Assembly (NCBI GenBank): GCA_965199805.1
Contig: CBDATO010000001.1
Location: 124,001-188,000, forward strand
Direction: 5' to 3'
Source: DATAZK01 sp965199805
GTDB lineage: Bacteria; Actinomycetota; Actinomycetes; Frankiales; Frankiaceae
Length of the DNA stretch: 64,000 bases
This document shows positions 49,186 through 55,858 of this stretch, piece by piece. The position numbers were made by a program, and so were the translations under genes. Numbering within the stretch: the first letter of the stretch is position 1; every line of letters starts with the position of its first letter. Below the pieces are notes generated by a model. That model did not search any database, was not told the DNA's origin, and was given only the letters and a program-made list of their open reading frames with translations.

Positions 49186-50016
49186 TCAGGCGAGCAGGTC
49201 GGCGTAGAAGGCGAGGTCGTCGAGCAGCGCCTGGTGCCTCGCCTCGATCATGGTCCGCACCTCGGGGTGGGTGAAGACGTAGAACCGGTTGGCCTCGATC
49301 GCGGCAGCGACGATGGGCCCGACGTCCTCGTTCGGCATCGCCCGCGTGTTGATCGCCCGCTGCTCCGGACCCGCGAGCGGCCCCCCGAAGCGCTCGGGGC
49401 GGTGGCGGGCGGAGGTGGCGCTGAGGTTGCCGGCGACGAGGCCCGGACACAGCACCGAGACGCCGATCCCCTCCGGTGCGAGCTCCGAGCGCAGCATGTC
49501 GGCCAGGCCGATCAGCGCGTGCTTGGTGGTGGTGTAGAGCCCGTTCGAGATCGTCACGATCTCGGGCCCCAGGGCAAGCAGTCCCGCGGTCGACGACGTC
49601 AGCACGACCTGCGCCGCACCGGCGTGCTGACGCAGCTGGGGCAGGAACGCCTGCACGCTGCGCATCATCGCGAGCACGTTGACCTCGAAGATCCAGCCCC
49701 ACTCGGCGTCGTCGGTCTCCACGAGCGGGCGGTCGTGGATGGCGCCGACGGTGTTGACCAGCACCTGCGTGCTGCCCTGGGCCGCCTCGATGTCGTGGGC
49801 GAGCCGGTCGAGCGCCGAACGGTTGGTCGCGTCCACCTGGTACGCGGCTGCCTGCCCACCGGCGGCCGCCGCCTCCTGCGTCACGGCCTCCGCGGCCCCG
49901 GCGTCGATGTCGGCGACCGCGAGGCGCGCTCCCCGCGCCGCCAGCCCGAGCGAGATGCCGCGCCCGACCCCGCTGCCGCCGCCGATCACCACTGCCGTCG
50001 CCCCTGCGAGTTCCAT
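49186..50016 (-). CDS. SDR family NAD(P)-dependent oxidoreductase
   Basis: 276 residues. TAVVIGGGSGVGRGISLGLA is a variant cofactor motif (GGGSGVG instead of TGASxGIG), VLVNTVGA replaces NNAG, Ser in VLTSSTA and YTTTKHAL gives the catalytic Tyr/Lys. The C-terminal tail of 30 residues after VYVF-like segment is normal for acetoin/alkane-diol-type SDRs. It starts 24 bp after the small membrane protein gene; ATG 50016 also has a CAGATT box 7 nt upstream, so it may have its own promoter. Confidence 0.86.
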   Translation of the reverse strand: MELAGATAVVIGGGSGVGRGISLGLAARGARLAVADIDAGAAEAVTQEAAAAGGQAAAYQVDATNRSALDRLAHDIEAAQGSTQVLVNTVGAIHDRPLVETDDAEWGWIFEVNVLAMMRSVQAFLPQLRQHAGAAQVVLTSSTAGLLALGPEIVTISNGLYTTTKHALIGLADMLRSELAPEGIGVSVLCPGLVAGNLSATSARHRPERFGGPLAGPEQRAINTRAMPNEDVGPIVAAAIEANRFYVFTHPEVRTMIEARHQALLDDLAFYADLLA

Positions 50017-50040
50017 GACCGGGAATCTGTCACCACCGCG

Positions 50041-50448
50041 TCAGCGGTCGCGGGACCGGGCCAGCCAGATCAGGGCGAGGACGGGAAGCACGAGGGTGAC
50101 GAAGCCGTACCCGGAGCCGTAGTGCGACCACACCGTCGGGTCGGCGAAGGTGTGCGGCCTGACCACGCTGACGGTCCCCACGACGACGACCCCGAGCAGC
50201 TCCACCAGGCACGACAGCCGGGCGGGCCGCCGGCCGGCGCCGGTCCGGTCCACCCGGGCGAGCAGGACGCCGCCGGTCAGGTAGACGAGCGCCGAGACCG
50301 CGGACAGCGTGTACGCGAGCGGTGCCCGCGACGCGTGGGTCGCCAGTTGCACGAGGCTGCGCGCCCCGGCCGCCAGCACGAAGACCGCGTACAGCAGCAC
50401 GAGGACCCGGCCCGGCCCCAGCCGTGACGCGGCGGCGGGCTCACCCAT
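50041..50448 (-). CDS. Small membrane protein, four helices (unknown)
   Basis: 135 residues with hydrophobic segments at about 17-36, 50-68, 80-100 and 112-130. I do not recognise a family. N-terminus MGEPAAASRLGPGRVLVLLYAVFVLAAGARSLVQLATH looks like other actinobacterial 4-TM proteins found with PepSY-TM genes. ATG 50448 overlaps the end of the next membrane protein gene by 8 bp, so it belongs to that operon. Confidence 0.75.
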   Translation of the reverse strand: MGEPAAASRLGPGRVLVLLYAVFVLAAGARSLVQLATHASRAPLAYTLSAVSALVYLTGGVLLARVDRTGAGRRPARLSCLVELLGVVVVGTVSVVRPHTFADPTVWSHYGSGYGFVTLVLPVLALIWLARSRDR

Positions 50449-50806
50449 GCGCGGCCCGCCACGTCGTCTGCAGCCGGATGACCAGCACCGCGGTGATGAC
50501 CAGGGCAATCGCGGTCAGCGCACCCGGCCACCGCCCGTCCTCGCCGCGGGTCTGCCCGGCGGCGCCCGGGAGGATCAGCAGCGAGACCACGAGGTAGGCC
50601 ACGTGGGCGCCGGTCTCGGACGGGCGATGACCGCGCAGCAGCCCCACCACGTCGATGACCGCCTGGATCAGCAGGGCCGTCTCGAGCACCAGCAGCGTCG
50701 GCACGATCCGCGGGAAGTGGAAGGCCCCGGACACCGCCTGGACGCCCACCACCAGAGCGGCCACCAGACACGCGATGGTGATGCCGGCGGCCAGCGGTTC
50801 GATCAC
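50441..50806 (-). CDS. Small membrane protein, four helices (unknown)
   Basis: 121 residues with four hydrophobic segments (residues 5-24, 32-52, 68-85, 98-115). Not recognised. GTG 50806 overlaps the PepSY protein stop (GTGA), and its own stop overlaps the start of the 135-residue membrane protein gene; the three genes are one coupled unit. Confidence 0.75.
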   Translation of the reverse strand: MIEPLAAGITIACLVAALVVGVQAVSGAFHFPRIVPTLLVLETALLIQAVIDVVGLLRGHRPSETGAHVAYLVVSLLILPGAAGQTRGEDGRWPGALTAIALVITAVLVIRLQTTWRAAHG

Positions 50807-52230
50807 GGTGTCGGCGACCCACCGGAGCGCGGCACCGCGGCAGCCGTCTCGCCCTCGAGGACGGCGGGGGCGTCGTCCGGGTCGACCAGGTCGATGACCT
50901 CCGGTGTCAGCTCGGCATCACGGAGCGGGGTACGGCCGGAGGCCCGCCGCCGCTTCTTGACGCCGCGCCGGAAGAGCCAGGTCGAGACCCCGGTGACCAT
51001 CAGCACCAGCGGCGCCATCCCGAAGAGCAGCCAGATGGTGCGCCACCAGCCGTTGACGTTCCACCCGAAGTGCGTGGGCTCGAGGAACTTGTCGTAGAAG
51101 CGGTTCGAGACCGGGCCCTTGCCACCCTCGATGACCGTGAAGTGCGTCGCGTCGTACGGGTCGACGAGCACGTAGGCGTCGCCGCTGTAGATCGAGCGGT
51201 ACTTCTGCGAGGCGTACGTGCTGACCAGGTCGATCTCGTAGAAGTTGCTGTCCTCTACGGGTACGCCGATGAAGTTGACCGTCGAGCCGGGCAGCTGCGC
51301 CAGGGCCACCGAGGTCGCCTGGTCGATGGTGATGGTGGGCGTCCCCTCCGGCACCTCCTTGGCCTCGATCGAGAAGTCCTCGTCCTTCGGCTGGTCGCCG
51401 GCGGTGACGGCGAGCCACGCCTTCTCGACCACCGGGAACTCGAAGGCGGCGCCGGTGATGCCCCACATCAGCAGGAAGGGCAGCGCCACCGCGCCGACGA
51501 CGTTGTGCAGGTCGAAGTCGCGGGCGAAGCGTCCCCTGCCGCGCCGGACGACGAACCGCTGCTTGATCCGTCTGCGACCGGGCCACCAGATCTTCAGCGA
51601 CGTCACCACCAGAACGATCAGTGACAGGCCGATCACCCCGAGGATGAAGCCGCCGCGGGTGATGTCGTCCATGAAGGTGGGCCCGTTCGCCCACAGCTCG
51701 GTCTCGAACCACGAGATGTGCGCGGGATAGCCGGCGCAGCCGAAGGCGCAGTCGTGGATGTTGATGAACAGGCCGAGGATGCCGTGGTCCTGGCTGCCGC
51801 TGCCGTTGATACGGCCGGTTCCCGGGTCGACGAACCACTGCGTCACGTAGTCGATGTCGCCGACCACCCAGACGCCGGCATCGTCGGCCACCCACATCGC
51901 GCCGAAGTCGGGCTTCTCGCGCTTGACCACGTCCAGGGCCTGCTCGGCGCTGATCGGGGTGGCGCTGGCGGTGTGGTGGTAGAGGTTGCCGTTGGTCGCC
52001 CGGAAGAGGTCACCCTGATACAGCAGGACGGCGCCCGTTGTGCACTCGACCACTAGGAAGAGCCCGAGGATCAGCCCGATCCAGCGGTGCGTCAGCACCA
52101 GCGACCGGTTGACCGGCTTGCGCCGCCACCACGAAGCGGCCTTGCCCCGGCCGCCGGTGGACGGGGAGGACGGGGCCGGGGCGGGCAGCGCCGGAAGGGA
52201 CAGTGGCGACGGCGGGAATTGCTGGCTCAC
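50803..52230 (-). CDS. PepSY-associated TM protein (PiuB-like, iron-linked)
   Basis: 475 residues. After a Pro-rich N-terminus come the first helix (RSLVLTHRWIGLILGLFLVVECTTGAVLLYQGDLFR) and a PepSY domain (SATPISAEQALDVVKREKPD). Next are a second helix pair (GGFILGVIGLSLIVLVVTSLKIWWPGRR), DFDLHNVVGAVALPFLLMWGITGAAFEF, another PepSY and a last helix (TIWLLFGMAPLVLMVTGVSTWLF). Helix His residues may bind haem. Relatives (PiuB, FecD-linked PepSY-TM) are made under iron starvation and may reduce ferric siderophores. GTG 52230 is next to a DtxR/IdeR-like box. First gene of a coupled operon with two small membrane proteins. Confidence 0.82.
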   Translation of the reverse strand: MSQQFPPSPLSLPALPAPAPSSPSTGGRGKAASWWRRKPVNRSLVLTHRWIGLILGLFLVVECTTGAVLLYQGDLFRATNGNLYHHTASATPISAEQALDVVKREKPDFGAMWVADDAGVWVVGDIDYVTQWFVDPGTGRINGSGSQDHGILGLFINIHDCAFGCAGYPAHISWFETELWANGPTFMDDITRGGFILGVIGLSLIVLVVTSLKIWWPGRRRIKQRFVVRRGRGRFARDFDLHNVVGAVALPFLLMWGITGAAFEFPVVEKAWLAVTAGDQPKDEDFSIEAKEVPEGTPTITIDQATSVALAQLPGSTVNFIGVPVEDSNFYEIDLVSTYASQKYRSIYSGDAYVLVDPYDATHFTVIEGGKGPVSNRFYDKFLEPTHFGWNVNGWWRTIWLLFGMAPLVLMVTGVSTWLFRRGVKKRRRASGRTPLRDAELTPEVIDLVDPDDAPAVLEGETAAAVPRSGGSPTP

Positions 52231-52236
52231 GGGAGG

Positions 52237-52255
52237 GAAGGTTAGCCTTCCCTTA
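52237..52255 (-). promoter_or_regulatory. DtxR/IdeR-like iron box upstream of the PepSY-TM operon
   Basis: The coding strand reads TAAGGGAAGGCTAACCTTC, matching 14 of 19 positions of the DtxR/IdeR consensus TTAGGTTAGGCTAACCTAA, including the unbroken AGGCTAACCT core. The wider AGGGAAGG-CTAA-CCTTCCCT (52234-52253) is a perfect 8-bp inverted repeat. It lies 6 nt upstream of GTG 52230, so iron-bound repressor would block transcription start. Confidence 0.62.
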
Positions 52256-52274
52256 CGGAACTCGGAAGGGCGGG

Positions 52275-53462
52275 TCAGCTCCGCTGCGGCGGCGGGGCGA
52301 ATCCGTAGAGCGCAGCGCAGTTGCCGCCGACGATCCGCTCGCTGTCCGCGGCCGGCACCCCCGCCAGGATCTCGGTGAGGATGTCGCGCGAGCGCGGAAA
52401 CGTGGACTCGGTGTGCGGGTAGTCGCTCCCCCACATGAGGGTCTCGACGCCGATGTCGTCGCGCAGCACGAGGCCGAGGCCGTCCTCCTGGAACGAGGCG
52501 AAGCAGTTGGTCCGGAAGAACTGCGACGGCCGGGTCTCCGGGTCGGCGAACCGGTGCCACTCCGGCCCACGGGGCGGGCGATCGGTGTAGGTGTAGTCGA
52601 GCTGCTGCAGGAAGAACGGGATCCAGCCGAGCTCGTGCTCGACGCTGCCGATGCGCAGGCCCGGGTGCCGCTCGAAGACGCCCGAGAAGAGCAGGTCGGC
52701 GAACGCCCGGCGCACCTGGTAGTCCTTGTTGACGAAGGCCGACGGCGGCACCTGCTTGATGTCGAGGACGAATGCCTCCGCCCGCGGGTCGGCGCGGTCG
52801 GTGGCGACGTGCATGCTCAGCGGCATGCCGAGTGACGCGGCCGTCTCCCAGAAGTGGTCGAAAGCGGGGCTGCGGTACGGCATCCAGGCCGGCGGCGCCA
52901 CCGTGATCAGGGCGCCCGCGAGGCCGAGGCCCGCGACCCGGCGCAGCTCCTCGGCCGCCTCGTCGGGGTCGTCGACGTTCACCATCGCGATGCCCTTGAG
53001 CCGACTGGTGTCGTACGCGCAGAACGCGGCGATCCAGTCGTTGTAGATGCGCATGGCGGCCGTGACGACCTCGGTGTTGGGCACGCTGAAGAGCACCAGG
53101 CCCTCCGACGGGTAGATCACCGACCCCCAGATGCCGTCGGACTCGTTCTCCTTGAGGTACGCGCCCGGGTCGTACGCCGCTGGGCTGACCTCGCTGAACG
53201 ACGCCGAGGTACGCAGCCGGGTCGGGTCCTTCTCGAAGCGCATGCCGGGCTGGATGCCGAGGAACGACATCGTCTTGCGCCCGTCGATGTACCACCAGTC
53301 GCCGTCGTCCTCGGTGACGACCCGGGGGCTGCGCGGGTCGTCCGTCCGGGAGGCCCAGAGGTCGGGCGGCTCGACGATGTGCGAATCGGAGGAGATCAAC
53401 CAGCCGTCACGCCAGGCGGTGGCATCGGACTCCGGACGGATCTCGGGCGCGTGCACGGTCAC
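52275..53462 (-). CDS. Amidohydrolase family protein (amidohydrolase 2, ACMSD-like)
   Basis: 395 residues of the TIM-barrel amidohydrolase-2 fold: ISSDSHIVEPPDLWASR (first metal strand), EGLVLFSVPN, AMVNVDDPDEAAEELRRVAGLGLAGALIT, MHVATDR, SVEHELGWIPFFLQQLD (His) and MWGSDYPHTESTFP (final metal Asp). This group acts in decarboxylation or ring hydrolysis of aromatic compounds. Its GTG start overlaps the stop of the D-aminoacylase gene (GTGA). Confidence 0.88.
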   Translation of the reverse strand: MTVHAPEIRPESDATAWRDGWLISSDSHIVEPPDLWASRTDDPRSPRVVTEDDGDWWYIDGRKTMSFLGIQPGMRFEKDPTRLRTSASFSEVSPAAYDPGAYLKENESDGIWGSVIYPSEGLVLFSVPNTEVVTAAMRIYNDWIAAFCAYDTSRLKGIAMVNVDDPDEAAEELRRVAGLGLAGALITVAPPAWMPYRSPAFDHFWETAASLGMPLSMHVATDRADPRAEAFVLDIKQVPPSAFVNKDYQVRRAFADLLFSGVFERHPGLRIGSVEHELGWIPFFLQQLDYTYTDRPPRGPEWHRFADPETRPSQFFRTNCFASFQEDGLGLVLRDDIGVETLMWGSDYPHTESTFPRSRDILTEILAGVPAADSERIVGGNCAALYGFAPPPQRS

Positions 53463-55165
53463 AGGACCTCCTGGACAGATGGAACGGCCGGGCTGTGCGA
53501 CCCGGCCGCCGGGCGGTTGACGAGGAGCTGACCGGGGCGGCGGTCGGGCAGCGCCCGATCGTCACGCCGGATGGGCACGCCGTTGACGAGGATGTGCCGC
53601 AGACCGCGGGGCGCGTCGGCGACCAGCCGTTCGCCGCCGGCCGGGAAGTCGGCCACCCGGCGCAGCGGGCCGGGCTCCAGCCGGTCCCAGTCCAGGACGA
53701 CCACGTCGGCGGCGAGGCCTTCCTTCAGGTAGCCGCGGTCGCCGAGACCGACGAGATCCGCCGGCTCACCCGTGAGTCGGCGTACCCCGGCCTCGACGGA
53801 CGACAGACGGCGGTCGCGTACCCAATGGGCCAGGAAGTCCAGGGGCATGACGGCGTCGCAGATCTGACCGATGTGGGCGCCCGCGTCCGACAGGCCGAGG
53901 ACGCAGCCGGGCTCGACGAGCAGCTCCCCGACCGCGGCCGGATCGTCGTTGGCGAAGGCCACCGTGATCCGGGTTCTCAGGTCGTCGGCCAGCGCGACCC
54001 GGACGGCAGCGGCGAGGGGGTGGACCCCGAACTCACGCCCGAGCAGCTCGAGGGAGCGACCGGCGACGGCCGGGTCACCCGTCTCGCTGACGACGCAGGC
54101 TCCCCAGCGGACGTCGACGTGGGCACCGGAGTCGATCTGGGCGGCTGCCTCGGCGAGCCAGCCCTCGTCACGGTAGAGCGCCCGCCGCCCGGCCCGGTCG
54201 GCCGCGGCGAGCCGGGCGAACGCCGGCACCATGTAGAAGGTGGTGGGGTCGGCCATCGAGATCTGCATGCTGACCGGCCGGCACGTCACCTGCGGGTGCA
54301 CGTGCGCCCCGGCGGCCCGGCCCGCGCGATGGTCGGCGAGTTTGTCGGCCCACGGCGCCTTCGACACCGCTCCCGGCGGATAGGCGAGGATCGCCGACCA
54401 GGTGAGCAGCACCTGCAGCGTGCGGGCCAGCTCGTACACCCAGCCGTACCGCTCCCCCGGGGCGACGTGGACGAGGCCCCAGCCCAGCTCGTCCACCGCC
54501 CGGATCAGCGCGGTCACCTCATCCGGCGCCGCGACGGCCGACGGCACCCGGCGCCCGCCGTCGCCGCGATGGAACGGTGAGCGGTCGGTCGAGAAGCCGA
54601 GCGCCCCGGCGCGTACCGAGTCGGCCACCACGCGGCACATCGCGGCGATCTCGTCGGGGGTCGCCTCGCGCTCGTACGCGTCGTCGCCCATCACCCACAT
54701 CCGGACGGCGGTGTGCCCGACGTACCCGCCGAAGTTGACAGCGGGCCTGCACGCCTGGACGGCCGCCAGGTACTCGCCGTACTCCTCGAAACACCAGTCG
54801 ATCCCTGCCCGCAACGACTCCGCCGACATCTCCTCGACGCTGACCAGCGTCGCGATCATCGAGTCGCGCGAGGCCGGCGCACACGGTGCGAGCGAGAAGC
54901 CGCAGTTCCCGGCGACGACGGACGTCACCCCTAGCTGACTCGACGGCGTCAGCCCCGGGTCCCAGAGCACCTGGGGGTCGTAATGGGTGTGCAGATCGAC
55001 GAAGCCCGGGGCGACGACACAGTCGTGTGCGTCCAGGACGTCGGTGCCGGACAGCCCGGGCCCCAGCGCGGTGATGCGCCCCGCGTCGACACCGACATCC
55101 CCGCGACGCATCGGCTCGCCCGTCCCGTCGGCGAGCCAACCGCCCCGGATCACCAGCTCGTGCAT
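53459..55165 (-). CDS. N-acyl-D-amino-acid deacylase family amidohydrolase
   Basis: 568 residues. ELVIRGGWLADGTGEPMRRGDVGVDAGRITALG is the usual beta-sandwich start; PGFVDLHTHYDPQVLWDP gives HxH; SVVAGNCGFSLAP, GALGFSTDRSPFHRGDG, and LSDAGAHIGQICD gives the last metal Asp. True D-aminoacylases are close to 480-500 residues, this branch near 570 is common in actinomycetes with unknown substrate (N-acyl amino acids, dihydropyrimidines). Coupled to the amidohydrolase-2 gene downstream by GTGA. Confidence 0.87.
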   Translation of the reverse strand: MHELVIRGGWLADGTGEPMRRGDVGVDAGRITALGPGLSGTDVLDAHDCVVAPGFVDLHTHYDPQVLWDPGLTPSSQLGVTSVVAGNCGFSLAPCAPASRDSMIATLVSVEEMSAESLRAGIDWCFEEYGEYLAAVQACRPAVNFGGYVGHTAVRMWVMGDDAYEREATPDEIAAMCRVVADSVRAGALGFSTDRSPFHRGDGGRRVPSAVAAPDEVTALIRAVDELGWGLVHVAPGERYGWVYELARTLQVLLTWSAILAYPPGAVSKAPWADKLADHRAGRAAGAHVHPQVTCRPVSMQISMADPTTFYMVPAFARLAAADRAGRRALYRDEGWLAEAAAQIDSGAHVDVRWGACVVSETGDPAVAGRSLELLGREFGVHPLAAAVRVALADDLRTRITVAFANDDPAAVGELLVEPGCVLGLSDAGAHIGQICDAVMPLDFLAHWVRDRRLSSVEAGVRRLTGEPADLVGLGDRGYLKEGLAADVVVLDWDRLEPGPLRRVADFPAGGERLVADAPRGLRHILVNGVPIRRDDRALPDRRPGQLLVNRPAAGSHSPAVPSVQEVL

Positions 55166-55193
55166 CGTGACCTTCCGTCTCCGTGAGCGGCCA

Positions 55194-55204
55194 CTGTGAC
55201 ACAG
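55194..55204. promoter_or_regulatory. Short palindrome upstream of the deacylase operon
   Basis: CTGTG-A-CACAG, 29 bp upstream of the deacylase ATG. May be an operator; arms of 5 bp only. Confidence 0.3.
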
Positions 55205-55237
55205 GGCGCATTCCGGACATCCGGCACGTCGCCTCAT

Positions 55238-55258
55238 CCGCCCGTCTCACCCGGGCGG
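55238..55258. repeat. GC-rich hairpin in the deacylase-STAS intergenic region
   Basis: CCGCCCG (55238-55244) and CGGGCGG (55252-55258) are exact complements around 7 nt. The region 55166-55389 separates two divergent genes and has no other feature I can support. Confidence 0.4.
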
Positions 55259-55389
55259 GCGAAGGTCGGGCCGGGCGATGTGCGGCGGCTTCAGACCACC
55301 GCACCGGCTGCCGATGCTCATCGCGGACCGGCAGACGCATCGACTGTCCGGGTCGAACGGCCGACGGCCGGGACGAATGAGGAGCTGGC

Positions 55390-55842
55390 ATGACCTTCGC
55401 GGTGTCGACCGACCTGCAGGGCCCGGAGTTCCAGCCGTGCGTCATCACCGGCACCGGTGACGTCGACGTGATGAACGCCGGCCAGCTGCGCGAGCTGCTC
55501 GTCGAGCACTACACCGCCGGCGCCCGGCACTTCGTCCTCGACCTGCGCGAGGTGTCGTTCCTCGACTCGACCGGGCTGGGGGTCCTCGTCGCCGCCCACC
55601 GCCGGACCCGTAACGGCGCCGGCTCGCTGCGGCTCGTGGTCACCAGCAGCGCCCTGCTGCAGCTGCTGCGCATCACCGGACTCAGTCAGGTCTTCCGCGT
55701 CTACACGTCGCCGGAGGAGGCGCTCGCCGCCGTCTACAGCCAGACCTCCACCGCGGTCGTGCCGGCAGCGGTGTCGGCGCAGCTCGTCGCGCTCACCCCG
55801 CGGGCACCGCGGGACGACGTCGGTCAGCCGGTCAGCGCCTAG
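55390..55842 (+). CDS. Anti-sigma factor antagonist, STAS domain (RsbV/SpoIIAA-like)
   Basis: 150 residues. The STAS core reads CVITGTGDVDVMNAGQLRELLVEHY, then HFVLDLREVSFLDSTGLGVLVAAHRRTR. The Asp-Ser-Thr-Gly motif is canonical; the Ser should be phosphorylated by an RsbW-type kinase and freed by a PP2C/SpoIIE phosphatase. About 40 extra C-terminal residues are low complexity. ATG 55390 has AGGAG 6 nt upstream. The next gene, convergent 16 bp away, is a SpoIIE phosphatase, a likely partner. Confidence 0.9.
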   Translation: MTFAVSTDLQGPEFQPCVITGTGDVDVMNAGQLRELLVEHYTAGARHFVLDLREVSFLDSTGLGVLVAAHRRTRNGAGSLRLVVTSSALLQLLRITGLSQVFRVYTSPEEALAAVYSQTSTAVVPAAVSAQLVALTPRAPRDDVGQPVSA

Positions 55843-55858
55843 CGCTCCCCGACCGGCG

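Noticed and set aside
52231..53295. Upstream extension of the PepSY-TM frame to 830 codons
   Set aside because: The added 355 residues are a frame shadow of the amidohydrolase gene and would run through the iron box; the PepSY protein proper begins at GTG 52230.
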